64,000 nucleotides of DNA. Source: Oerskovia jenensis. GTDB lineage: Bacteria; Actinomycetota; Actinomycetes; Actinomycetales; Cellulomonadaceae. Under the pieces are notes generated by a model, which had not been told where the DNA came from, made no database searches, and saw nothing but the letters and a program-made list of their open reading frames with translations. The translations under genes and the position numbers were made by a program. The stretch lies in assembly GCF_016907235.1 (NCBI RefSeq), contig NZ_JAFBBO010000001.1, positions 930,001 to 994,000 of the forward strand. Reading direction: 5' to 3'. Of the stretch, positions 1-8,219 are shown one piece after another; positions within the stretch are counted from its first letter, which is position 1, and each line of letters begins with the position of its first letter.

Positions 1-574
1 ACAGCCGGCCCGCGTCCTCGCCCGTGGGCGCGGGCGTCACGACGGGGCCGAAGAACGCGACGTCGCCGAACGCGACGACGGGCGTCCCGACGTCCTCACC
101 CACGCGCGAGATGCCCTCGGCGTGCGAGGCGCGCAGCTTGGCGTCGTAGCGGTCGCTCGTCGCGTGCTCGGCGAGCGAGGCGGGCAGACCGACCTCCGCG
201 AGCGCCTCGGCGATCACCGCGTCGAAGTCGCTGCGCCCGCCCGGGTGCAGGCGCGTGCCGATCGCGTCGTAGAGCGGCTTGACGACCTGGTCGCCGTGCT
301 CCTGCTGCGCCGCGATCACGACGCGGACCGGGCCCCAGCCGCGCTCCATGAGGTCCTGGTACTTCTCGGGCAGCTCGCGGCCCTCGTTGAGGACCGACAG
401 GCTCATGACGTGCCAGCGCACGCTCACGTCGCGGACCTTCGAGACCTCGTCCATCCACCGGCTCGTCATCCAGGCCCACGGACACAGCGGGTCGAACCAG
501 AAGTCGGCGGTGCGTACGGGGGCGTCGCTCTCGTGCAGGTCTCGCGTGGTGTCCGACGTCGTCACAGCAGTCAC
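1..574 (-). CDS. Mycothiol-dependent reductase, DsbA/Rv2466c family (partial, C-terminus off window)
   Basis: The 191 visible codons match the Rv2466c family of thioredoxin-fold, mycothiol-dependent (nitro)reductases. Visible family signatures are FWFDPLCPW near residues 25-33, [24 protein letters not shown] (cis-Pro region) and FFGPV. The family reduces electrophiles and disulfides in the cytosol using mycothiol. The first active-site Cys is present at residue 31, but the usual CPWC reads CPWA, so the resolving Cys is replaced by Ala and the site is monothiol. GTG at 574 was chosen because GAGGAG lies nine bases upstream; a second in-frame GTG is at 565. The gene is divergent from pepN. Family is well supported; the substrate is unknown. 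Confidence 0.85.
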   Translation of the reverse strand, partial: MTAVTTSDTTRDLHESDAPVRTADFWFDPLCPWAWMTSRWMDEVSKVRDVSVRWHVMSLSVLNEGRELPEKYQDLMERGWGPVRVVIAAQQEHGDQVVKPLYDAIGTRLHPGGRSDFDAVIAEALAEVGLPASLAEHATSDRYDAKLRASHAEGISRVGEDVGTPVVAFGDVAFFGPVVTPAPTGEDAGRL

Positions 575-767
575 GGGGCAGGTCTCCTCAGCGGGTGGGC
601 AGGGCGGTCGGGGTCGCGCAACCACGCCCCGGGAGGCTCAACACGCCCGCCGACCCGGACATTCCGGCTCCTGGGAGGATGCGCCAAACACGGCGACCAG
701 CGAGACGCCCCGTGGGAGAATCGACGCGGCCCACCCGGCCAGCCCGATCCGTACTGAGGAGATGTTT

Positions 768-3329
768 GTGCCCGGAGAGAACCTCACCCGCGCCGAAGCC
801 GCCGAGCGCGCCGGTGTCGTCACCGTCCGTTCCTACGAGGTCGCCCTCGACCTCACGACCGGACCCACGACGTTCGGCTCGACCACGGTGGTGCGGTTCG
901 CCGCGACCGCCGGGGCGAGCACCTTCATCGACCTGATCGCACCGACGGTGCGTGAGGTCGTGCTCAACGGCGAGACGCTCGACGTCGCCCGCGTCTTCGC
1001 CGACTCCCGCATCCAGCTCGACGGTCTCGCCGCCCAGAACGAGCTCCGCGTCGTCGCGGACGCCGCCTACACCAACTCGGGCGAGGGCCTGCACCGCTTC
1101 GTCGACCCGGTCGACGGCGAGGTCTACCTGTACAGCCAGTTCGAGGTCCCCGACTCGCGCCGCGTGTTCGCCGCGTTCGAGCAGCCCGACCTCAAGGCCA
1201 CGTTCCAGTTCACGGTCACGGCGCCCTCCGCCTGGCAGGTCGTGTCCAACTCGCCCACGCCCGAGCCCGTCCCCGCGACCCACGCGACCGACTCCGCCGT
1301 GGACGCCTCGACCTGGACGTTCGAGCCCACGCAGGTCATCTCGACCTACATCACCGCGATCGTCGCGGGCCCCTACGTGGTCGAGCGCAGCGAGCTCACG
1401 TCCTCGGACGGCCGCGTGATCCCGCTCGGCGTGTTCGCGCGCAAGTCCCTCGCGCCGCACCTGGACGCCGACTACATCTTCGCCAAGACCCGTCAGGGCT
1501 TCGCGTTCTTCGAGGAGAAGTTCGACTACCCGTACCCGTTCGCGAAGTACGACCAGCTCTTCGTGCCCGAGTTCAACGCCGGGGCCATGGAGAACGCGGG
1601 CGCCGTGACGTTCACCGAGACGTACGTCTTCCGGTCCAAGGTCACCGACGCGATCAAGGAGCGTCGTGTCGTGACGGTCCTGCACGAGCTCGCGCACATG
1701 TGGTTCGGCGACCTGGTCACCATGAAGTGGTGGAACGACCTGTGGCTCAACGAGTCCTTCGCGGAGTGGGCCTCGACGCTCGCGACCGCCGAGGCCACCG
1801 AGTGGCACGAGGCCTGGACGACGTTCGCGGCCATGGAGAAGTCCTGGGCCTACCGCCAGGACCAGCTCCCCTCGACGCACCCGATCGTCGCGACCATCAA
1901 CGACCTCGAGGACGTGCAGGTCAACTTCGACGGCATCACCTACGCCAAGGGCGGCTCGGTCCTCAAGCAGCTCGTGGCCTGGGTCGGGATCGACGCGTTC
2001 ATGGCGGGCGTCGCGCAGTACTTCAAGAAGCACGAGTACAAGAACACCGAGCTCACCGACCTCCTGACCGAGCTCGAGGCCACGAGCGGTCGCGAGCTCG
2101 GCTCGTGGGCGCGCCTGTGGCTCGAGACCGCGGGCGTCAACACGCTGCGCCCCGAGATCGAGCTCGACGCGCACGGCCGCATCGTGTCGTTCGCGGTGCT
2201 GCAGGAGGCCCCGGCCGACTACCCGACGATCCGCCCGCACCGCCTCGCGATCGGCTTCTACAACGTGGTCGACGGGAGCCTGGTGCGCGAGCACCGCGTC
2301 GAGATCGACGTCGACGGCGAGCGCACCGAGGTCCCCGAGCTCGCGGGCCTCGACCGGCCGCAGCTCGTCCTGCTCAACGACGACGACCTCGCGTACGCCA
2401 AGATCCGGCTCGACGAGGCGTCGCTCGCGGTCGCGGTCGAGCACCTCGCCGACATCACCGACCCGCTCGCACGCTCGCTCGTGTGGGGCTCGGTGTGGGA
2501 CGCCACCCGCGACGGCGAGACGCCGGCGAGCGAGTACGTGCGCCTGGTCCTGGGCAACATCGCCCGCGAGACCGAGTCCACGACGATCCGCACGACGCTC
2601 AACCAGCTCGCGCTGGCCGCGAAGTCCTACGTGACGCCGGGCAAGCAGGCCGCGACGCTCGCGGTCGTCGGGGACGAGCTGTGGCGCCTGGCCCAGTCGG
2701 CGCAGGCCGGCACGGACTCCCAGTTCCAGTTCGTGAAGTTCTTCGCGCACCTGGCCTCGACGCCCGCGCACGCCGACGCGCTGCGCGGCCTGCTCGACGG
2801 CACGGTCGCCCTGGAGGGCCTCGAGATCGACACGGACCTGCGCTGGGAGATCCTCGAGGGCCTCGTCCTCCTGGGCCGCGCGGACCAGGCCGAGGTCGAC
2901 GCCGCGCTCGCGCAGGACCACACGGCCACGGGCCAGCAGTCCGCTGCCCGTGCGACCGCGACGGCCCCCTCGACCGAGTCCAAGCTCGCTGCGTTCGCCT
3001 CGCTCGTCGACTCGGACGAGGCCCCCAACGCGATCGTGCGCGCCACGACGCAGGGCTTCCAGCACGTCAACGACCCCGCGGTCCTGGCGCCCCTGGTCGA
3101 GAAGTACTTCTCCTCGCTGACCACGCTGTGGGCCGAGCGGAGCTACCACATCGCCGAGACGCTGGTCGTGGGCCTGTACCCCGCGCCGCTCGCGAACGCC
3201 GCGCTGCGCGACGCGACGCAGGCCTGGCTCGACGCCCACACCGACGCGGCCCCGGCGCTGCGCCGTCTGGTCGTCGAGAACCTCGCGGGCGTCGAGCGGG
3301 CGCTCACGGCCCAGGGCGCGGACGCCTGA
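768..3329 (+). CDS. pepN: Aminopeptidase N (M1 zinc metallopeptidase)
   Basis: An 853-aa M1-family peptidase, the normal length for actinobacterial PepN. It removes N-terminal residues from peptides in the cytosol. The substrate-binding GAMEN motif starts near residue 272. The zinc site HELAH has His306 and His310, and the third ligand Glu329 (in NESFAEW) follows after the canonical 18-residue spacing. The C-terminal half is the helical ERAP1-like domain. GTG at 768 is preferred over ATG at 762 because the GAGGAG at 756-761 leaves six bases before the GTG but none before the ATG. A strong hairpin follows the stop. No signal peptide is visible. Confidence 0.97.
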   Translation: MPGENLTRAEAAERAGVVTVRSYEVALDLTTGPTTFGSTTVVRFAATAGASTFIDLIAPTVREVVLNGETLDVARVFADSRIQLDGLAAQNELRVVADAAYTNSGEGLHRFVDPVDGEVYLYSQFEVPDSRRVFAAFEQPDLKATFQFTVTAPSAWQVVSNSPTPEPVPATHATDSAVDASTWTFEPTQVISTYITAIVAGPYVVERSELTSSDGRVIPLGVFARKSLAPHLDADYIFAKTRQGFAFFEEKFDYPYPFAKYDQLFVPEFNAGAMENAGAVTFTETYVFRSKVTDAIKERRVVTVLHELAHMWFGDLVTMKWWNDLWLNESFAEWASTLATAEATEWHEAWTTFAAMEKSWAYRQDQLPSTHPIVATINDLEDVQVNFDGITYAKGGSVLKQLVAWVGIDAFMAGVAQYFKKHEYKNTELTDLLTELEATSGRELGSWARLWLETAGVNTLRPEIELDAHGRIVSFAVLQEAPADYPTIRPHRLAIGFYNVVDGSLVREHRVEIDVDGERTEVPELAGLDRPQLVLLNDDDLAYAKIRLDEASLAVAVEHLADITDPLARSLVWGSVWDATRDGETPASEYVRLVLGNIARETESTTIRTTLNQLALAAKSYVTPGKQAATLAVVGDELWRLAQSAQAGTDSQFQFVKFFAHLASTPAHADALRGLLDGTVALEGLEIDTDLRWEILEGLVLLGRADQAEVDAALAQDHTATGQQSAARATATAPSTESKLAAFASLVDSDEAPNAIVRATTQGFQHVNDPAVLAPLVEKYFSSLTTLWAERSYHIAETLVVGLYPAPLANAALRDATQAWLDAHTDAAPALRRLVVENLAGVERALTAQGADA

Positions 3330-3347
3330 CGGCCTGACGAACGGCCC

Positions 3348-3387
3348 ACGGCCGGGGTGGGGGGACGCTTCCCTCCACCCCGGCCGT
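3348..3387 (+). terminator. Strong terminator hairpin after pepN
   Basis: The arms 3348-3360 and 3375-3387 are perfectly complementary (13 bp, core GGCCGGGGTGG). Four further inner pairs (one G-T) close a six-base loop, ACGCTT. It lies 18 bases after the pepN stop and before the convergent malQ end, so it probably serves both strands. Confidence 0.8.
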
Positions 3388-3398
3388 AGCCCGGAGCG

Positions 3399-3466
3399 CG
3401 AGGTAGAGGGGTCACGTCGAGGTAGAGGGCTGGAACCCTCTACCTCGACGACAGGCCTCTACCTCG
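3399..3466. repeat. Nested inverted repeat built from four GAGGTAGAGG units
   Basis: The core 3415-3429 and 3436-3450 is a perfect 15-bp inverted repeat around the loop CTGGAA. An outer pair of the same unit flanks it: CGAGGTAGAGG at 3399-3409 and its reverse complement at 3456-3466. The decamer GAGGTAGAGG therefore occurs twice in each orientation within 68 bases. It sits between the convergent ends of pepN and malQ. It is probably a second bidirectional terminator or an extragenic palindromic repeat. Confidence 0.75.
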
Positions 3467-3475
3467 GGGCGCGCG

Positions 3476-5653
3476 TCAGGACAACGACTCCCGCATGACC
3501 TTCGCGAGCGAGAGCAGGCGGGCGTTGTCGAACAGGTCCTCGAGCAGCACCACGTTGCCCGAAGGGTCCCCCAGCGGCACCTTCCAGTTGGGGTACTCCT
3601 GGTCCGTCCCGGGCTGGTTCTGCGTGCGACGCTCCCCCACCGCGTCGGCGAGCGAGACGCCGACCAGCACCGCGGGCGTCTGGGCGATCAGGACGTGCAA
3701 CGCCTCGACGAGCTCGCGCTCGGACGGGTCGTCACCGATCAGACCGCGCTCGGCGAGGAACGCGACCATGCCGTCCCGTTCCGCACGCGCCGCCTGGCGG
3801 ACCTGGGCGGCCGGCTCCGTGAGCAGGCCGAGGCGTTCGCGCAGGTCGACGTGCTCGCCCGCGAGGTACCCCGCGGTCGGCGGCAGGTCGTGGGTCGTGA
3901 CCGTCGCGAGCGCGAGCCGGCGGAACGCCTCGGGGGCCAACGGGCCGCCGCCCTCGCCCTTCTCGAACCACAGCACCGAGGTCCCGAGGATGCCCCGCTC
4001 CGCAAGGTAGTCGCGCACCCAGGGCTCATACACCCCGAGGTCCTCACCGATGACCATCGCACCGGCGCGCTGGGCCTCGAGGCACAGGATGCCCACGAGC
4101 GCCTCGTGGTCGTAGCGGACGTAGGCTCCCGCATCGGCCCGCGCCGCGCCCGGGATCCACCAGAGGCGGAAGAGGCCGATGACGTGGTCGACCCGGATCG
4201 CGCCCGCGTGACGCAGCACAGTGCGCAGCAGGTCACGGAAGGGGGCGTACCCGGCACGCGCCAGCGCGCGCGGGTCCCACGGCGGCTGCGACCAGTTCTG
4301 ACCCTGCTGGTTGTACATGTCGGGCGGCGCACCGACCGTCACGCCGCCCGCGAGGACGCCGCGGTGCGCCCAGGCGTCGGCGCCGTGGGGGTGCACGCCC
4401 ACCGCGAGGTCGTGCATGATCCCGATCGACATCCCGGCGTCCAGGGCCGTGCGCTGCGCGACCTCGAGCTGCTCGTCGGCGACCCACTGGAGCCAGCAGT
4501 AGAACTCGACCTGGTCGTCGAGCTGCTCGCGCAGCGCCGCGACCGCGGGCGACGCCGGGTCGAGGGCCAGGGGTGGCCAGTCGCGGTCACCGAAGTGGTC
4601 GGCCAGCGCGCACCACGTCGCGAAGTCCTCGAGCCCCTTGCCCTGCTCGGCACGGAAGGCGTCGAACGCGGCCTGGCGCGCGGTGGACCGGGGAGCCGCG
4701 AAGACGACCTCGAGCGCGGCTTTCTTGGCCTCCCACGCCGCGTCGCGGTCGATCGGCCCGGCGTCGGAGCTCAGGTCACGGACCGGGTCGAACGCCCACT
4801 CGACGAGCGAGCGGTCCGCCGCCGAGAGGTAGGCCGTCTCGCGCACGTCCTCGACGCGGATGTACAACGGGTTCACGAAGCGCCTGCTCGTGGGCAGGTA
4901 CGGCGACGGGGTCATGGGCGTGCGTGGCTCGGCCGCGGCCAGCGGGTTGACGAGCACGAAGTCGGCCCCGGCGCGGTGCGCGCCGAGCCAGGCGAGGTCC
5001 GCGAGGTCCGCGAGGTCGCCCACGCCCCACGACGCCCTGGACCGCACCGAGTAGAGCTGGGCCATGAGCCCCCAGGCCCGCCCCTCGCGCACGGCCGGGG
5101 GCAGCTCGAGCCGCTGCGGGGTCACGACCAGGGTCGCCCGCGCGCCCGTGCCCTCGCTCGTGGCGTGGAGCTCGTGCCAGCCCAACGGGAAGTCTGCCGG
5201 GACGGCGAACGTCGCACGCCCGATCGCGCGCCCGTCGACCGTGCGTGGTTCGACGTAGGCGTCGACCTGCACCAGCGCGCGGCGTTCGCGCACCGCCGGT
5301 GCGGTCGACCGGAAGCCGGGCTCCTCGACGGGTTCGAGCTCTGCCCACACCTCGACCGGCGCACCGTCCGCGACGTGCACGGGGAACCGCACCTCGTCGC
5401 CCTGGCGCACCACGACCGTCGGGGGCAGCATCTGCCGCCACTCGTCGTCGACCGAGTGCTCGAGGCTCACGGCGACCTTCTCGGGGGACGACGCCGGCAC
5501 GCCCAGCGCCTCGAGCACCGCGACCAGCGTCTGCGCGCTCACCTGGCGCCGTGTGCCGTCGAAGCCCCAGAAGTCGGGCGCGACACCATGGGCCGCGGCC
5601 AGCTGGACCAGCGGTTCGGGCACGTCGGCCGTGACATGTTGTGGAACGCTCAC
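3476..5653 (-). CDS. malQ: 4-alpha-glucanotransferase (amylomaltase, GH77)
   Basis: A 725-aa GH77 enzyme that transfers maltosyl and glucosyl units between alpha-1,4-glucans during maltodextrin or glycogen metabolism in the cytosol. Catalytic-region motifs are visible: PYLPTSRRFVNPLYI, IRVDHVIGLFRLWW (nucleophile Asp region), VIGEDLGV (acid/base Glu) and TTHDLPPTAGY. The N-terminal third is the extended domain found in actinobacterial MalQ of 700-730 aa. The start is GTG at 5653, with a weak AGGA about ten bases upstream. No other glycogen or maltose gene is adjacent. It converges on pepN. Confidence 0.95.
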   Translation of the reverse strand: MSVPQHVTADVPEPLVQLAAAHGVAPDFWGFDGTRRQVSAQTLVAVLEALGVPASSPEKVAVSLEHSVDDEWRQMLPPTVVVRQGDEVRFPVHVADGAPVEVWAELEPVEEPGFRSTAPAVRERRALVQVDAYVEPRTVDGRAIGRATFAVPADFPLGWHELHATSEGTGARATLVVTPQRLELPPAVREGRAWGLMAQLYSVRSRASWGVGDLADLADLAWLGAHRAGADFVLVNPLAAAEPRTPMTPSPYLPTSRRFVNPLYIRVEDVRETAYLSAADRSLVEWAFDPVRDLSSDAGPIDRDAAWEAKKAALEVVFAAPRSTARQAAFDAFRAEQGKGLEDFATWCALADHFGDRDWPPLALDPASPAVAALREQLDDQVEFYCWLQWVADEQLEVAQRTALDAGMSIGIMHDLAVGVHPHGADAWAHRGVLAGGVTVGAPPDMYNQQGQNWSQPPWDPRALARAGYAPFRDLLRTVLRHAGAIRVDHVIGLFRLWWIPGAARADAGAYVRYDHEALVGILCLEAQRAGAMVIGEDLGVYEPWVRDYLAERGILGTSVLWFEKGEGGGPLAPEAFRRLALATVTTHDLPPTAGYLAGEHVDLRERLGLLTEPAAQVRQAARAERDGMVAFLAERGLIGDDPSERELVEALHVLIAQTPAVLVGVSLADAVGERRTQNQPGTDQEYPNWKVPLGDPSGNVVLLEDLFDNARLLSLAKVMRESLS

Positions 5654-5870
5654 GAGGGTGATCCTGCCAGAGCGCGGGGGCCACGGCAGACCTTGGGCGC
5701 GGTGTGGCGCGCGTGGTCGCCAGGTTCAGCCCCCCGAGCGCCCGCGCACACCCCCCGCCCACCCTCCACACCGGCCCTCCGCAGGACCCGCCCGCCGGCT
5801 CCCGGTGAGGCTCGTCACGTGCGGCGGGAGACGCCGTCGGGGGCCGGGTCGAGGCAGGTAACCTGCCCAG

Positions 5871-7067
5871 ATGGCTTCTCCGACCCCGTCCCCCACCGAC
5901 CTCGGCGACCAGATCGCCGGGCAGGCCAACGTCTGGCTCGAGTGGTTCCTCGGCACGCCGCTGCGGATCATCCTCATCGTCGTCATCGGCTCGATCCTGC
6001 TCGCGGTCCTGCGCCGTCTCATCAACCGCGTCACGGAGCACATCGCCGACGGCACGCCCTTGACCGAGCGCCGCGGCATGAAGGGGCTCAAGGGCCTCAG
6101 CCAGTCCGCGGTCGGCACCGTCCTGCTGCGCGCCAACCCCCTCGCGAACGCGCGGCGCGCACAGCGGGCCCGCACGATCGGCTCCGTGCTGCGCTCGACC
6201 GCGAACATCCTCATCGGGTCGATCCTCGTCCTCATGGTCCTGACCGAGCTGGGCATGAACATCGCCCCGTTCCTCGCGTCGGCCGGGATCGTGGGCGTCG
6301 CCCTGGGCTTCGGCGCGCAGAGCCTCGTCAAGGACTTCCTGTCGGGCACGTTCATGCTGCTCGAGGACCAGTACGGGGTCGGGGACTCGGTCGACTTCGG
6401 GGTCGTGGCCGGGACGGTCGAGGAGGTCGCGCTGCGTGTGACGAAGGTCCGCGACGCCGACGGCACGCTCTGGTACATCCGCAACGGCGAGATCCTGCGC
6501 ACGGGCAACAAGTCGCAGGAGTGGGGACGGGCCTCGGCCGAGGTGCACGTCGCGTACTTCGCCGACCTCGACCAGGTGGAGCGCGTCCTGCGGGAAGCGG
6601 GCGAGGCGGTCGCCGCGGACCCCGTGCTGGGCACCTACCTCCTGGAGCCGCCGGCCGTGTCCGGCATCGAGTCCATGACACCCGAGGAGATGGTCCTCAA
6701 GGTCTCGGTCAAGACCCAGGCGTCGATGCAGGGCGAGATCTCCCGCGCACTGCGCACGACGGTCCGCGAGCGCCTCGCCGCCGCCGACGTGCCGCTGGCC
6801 GGGGCCGAGCGTCCGGGAGCCGTCGCCGAGGCTCCCGAGGACGGAGCAGCGCAGGTCGGCGGCCCGGCCCCGGTGCCCGCCCACGGCACGGCCCCCGCGC
6901 CCGCCGCGGTCCCTGCCCGGGACGCGGTGCACAACCGCGACACCGCGCAGAACCGGGACGCCCTGCAGGCGCGCGACACGGTGCAGCCGAAGGACGAGGT
7001 GCAGGTCAAGGACTCCGTCCAGACCCGCGACGCCCTGCGCGACGACCCGTCGCAGTCCGACCGGTAG
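5871..7067 (+). CDS. MscS-family mechanosensitive ion channel with repeat tail
   Basis: A 398-aa small-conductance mechanosensitive channel. Hydrophobic helices lie near residues 25-45 and 108-130. The pore-lining TM3 motif ASAGIVGVALGFGAQSLVKD follows near 135-155, then the beta domain (DQYGVGDSVDF, IRNGEILRTGN). The family releases solutes on hypo-osmotic shock. After the conserved domain (about residue 300) there is an Ala/Pro-rich stretch, then seven tandem hexapeptides of the type R/K-D-x-x-x-x at residues 350-391, ending in a polar tail. The tail is not part of the family fold. The gene is convergent with the PTS IIA gene, with only 11 bases between stops. Confidence 0.93.
   Translation: MASPTPSPTDLGDQIAGQANVWLEWFLGTPLRIILIVVIGSILLAVLRRLINRVTEHIADGTPLTERRGMKGLKGLSQSAVGTVLLRANPLANARRAQRARTIGSVLRSTANILIGSILVLMVLTELGMNIAPFLASAGIVGVALGFGAQSLVKDFLSGTFMLLEDQYGVGDSVDFGVVAGTVEEVALRVTKVRDADGTLWYIRNGEILRTGNKSQEWGRASAEVHVAYFADLDQVERVLREAGEAVAADPVLGTYLLEPPAVSGIESMTPEEMVLKVSVKTQASMQGEISRALRTTVRERLAAADVPLAGAERPGAVAEAPEDGAAQVGGPAPVPAHGTAPAPAAVPARDAVHNRDTAQNRDALQARDTVQPKDEVQVKDSVQTRDALRDDPSQSDR
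6918..7043 (+). repeat. Seven tandem 18-bp units encoding R/K-D hexapeptides
   Basis: Seven consecutive in-frame 18-bp units encode RDAVHN, RDTAQN, RDALQA, RDTVQP, KDEVQV, KDSVQT and RDALRD. A basic residue followed by Asp is invariant, and position 5 is usually Gln or His. The units differ at the DNA level, so this is an old or selected protein repeat and not a recent slippage array. Confidence 0.85.
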
Positions 7068-7078
7068 CGGCTACGCGC

Positions 7079-7591
7079 TCAGGTCCAGGACAGGAGGGGC
7101 TCCCCGGCCTCGACCCTCCGGCCCGGCTCGACGAGCAGCGTCAGGAGCGACGGGTCCCCCTGGAGCGCGATGACCGAGCACACGGTCGCCAGCCCCAGGG
7201 CAGCCACCCGCAGCGGCTCCCAGGAGAGCAGGGTCGCACCGGCCTCGACACGGTCCCCCGGCTCGACGTGGAGCTGGAGCCCCTCTCCTCCGAGCCGGAC
7301 CGTGTCGACGCCCAGGTGGACCAGGACCGTGCGGCCACCGTCGACCTCGAGCGCGAAGGCGTGCGGGAAGAGGGAGCCGACCGTGCCCGTCGCAGGGGCC
7401 ACGACGGTCGAGATCCCGTCCCCGTCGAGCGCAGGTTCGATCGCGAGGCCGGGCCCCGCGAACGACTGGGCGAACACCGGGTCGGGGACGTCGGCCAGTG
7501 CCACGACCGTGCCGCTCAACGGGGCACCGACGCCCAGGACCGGCCTGTCCGTGGACGGGCCGGTCCGCGCGGAGGGATCGGTCGGTGGCAT
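7079..7591 (-). CDS. PTS glucose-family EIIA component
   Basis: A 170-aa stand-alone IIA of the glucose (Crr-like) family. It accepts phosphate from HPr and passes it to a IIB domain. The phosphorylated His lies in LVHLGVDTV (His92), and the partner His is in FPHAFAL (His77). The double-psi jelly-roll signature PLSGTV is at 25-30. About 18 N-terminal residues precede the fold. ATG at 7591 lies 8 bases after the IIB stop, so the two genes are co-transcribed. No EIIC lies nearby, so the permease is elsewhere or these subunits serve another complex. Sugar specificity (glucose or GlcNAc) cannot be read here. Confidence 0.93.
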   Translation of the reverse strand: MPPTDPSARTGPSTDRPVLGVGAPLSGTVVALADVPDPVFAQSFAGPGLAIEPALDGDGISTVVAPATGTVGSLFPHAFALEVDGGRTVLVHLGVDTVRLGGEGLQLHVEPGDRVEAGATLLSWEPLRVAALGLATVCSVIALQGDPSLLTLLVEPGRRVEAGEPLLSWT

Positions 7592-7599
7592 CAGCCGGG

Positions 7600-7830
7600 T
7601 CAGCGCAGGGCGTCGAGCTCGGCCGCGAGGTTGTCGGCCTCGGGGCCCACGATCACCTGGATGACCCGGCCCGAGCGGACCACGCCGAAGGCCCCCGTGG
7701 CCTTGAGCCCGACCTCGTCGACGAGGGCCGGGTTGGTCACCTCGACGCGCAGCCTGGTGATGCAGGGTTCGAGGTCGATCACGTTCGACTGTCCGCCGAG
7801 CGCCTCGAGGATCTGCTGTGCCTTGCTCAT
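7600..7830 (-). CDS. PTS glucose/GlcNAc-family EIIB component
   Basis: A 76-aa stand-alone IIB domain. The phospho-acceptor Cys23 lies in LEPCITRLRVEV, and the domain ends in QVIVGPEAD. It receives phosphate from IIA and donates it to incoming sugar bound by EIIC. The single-domain form is typical of actinobacterial GlcNAc/glucose systems, where IIB and IIC are separate genes. It is the first gene of a IIB-IIA operon that is divergent from ptsI. The start ATG is at 7830. Confidence 0.93.
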   Translation of the reverse strand: MSKAQQILEALGGQSNVIDLEPCITRLRVEVTNPALVDEVGLKATGAFGVVRSGRVIQVIVGPEADNLAAELDALR

Positions 7831-8219
7831 CTACGAACTCCTGACTCCTGTGCTGCGGGGCGCCGTTGCCGGGGCGAAAGCCTGCGAACAGGCCTCTTTC
7901 TCTCACCCTAGTCTCACGAAGCGTGGTGACGAGGGACAACTGCGGGCGATTTCCGTCGCCAGACGGCGCCACGCACCCTGCGCGAGCCACGCACGGTGCA
8001 GGCTGGTCCCGCCACACGCGGCCCGTCCCGCCCGGCCGCACCGCCGCCGCGGGCGACCCGCACGCCCGGGCCGGGCGACGCCGTCGGGCCGTATCGCGTC
8101 CTCCGCCGGGCGGCCCGCACGACCCGTGGCCCGCTTGGCGCTCCGCTCGCGGCTGGGGAACACTGCGAGGTAGGGGAACCCGGCCGACCGTCGGGACCGG
8201 ACGAGCTCAGGAGGACGTC
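7831..8219. promoter_or_regulatory. Divergent intergenic region between PTS IIB-IIA and ptsI
   Basis: This 389-base non-coding stretch separates two divergent PTS units and must hold both promoters. A TAGTCT hexamer on the plus strand (7909-7914) and the overlapping TAGGGT on the minus strand (7904-7909) are possible -10 elements. Neither has a convincing -35. No HPr gene, operator palindrome or small gene could be supported. Confidence 0.4.

Noticed and set aside
588-3239. An 883-residue open frame antisense to pepN
   Set aside because: It is Arg/Gly/Val/Asp-rich, has no domain and no start signal, and mirrors pepN codons. At 73% GC long antisense frames are expected by chance.
3695-8173. 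A 1492-residue open frame crossing malQ, mscS and the PTS genes
   Set aside because: It passes antisense through malQ and PTS genes and out of frame through mscS, with low-complexity Arg/Pro/Ala content. The real genes are well supported by motifs.
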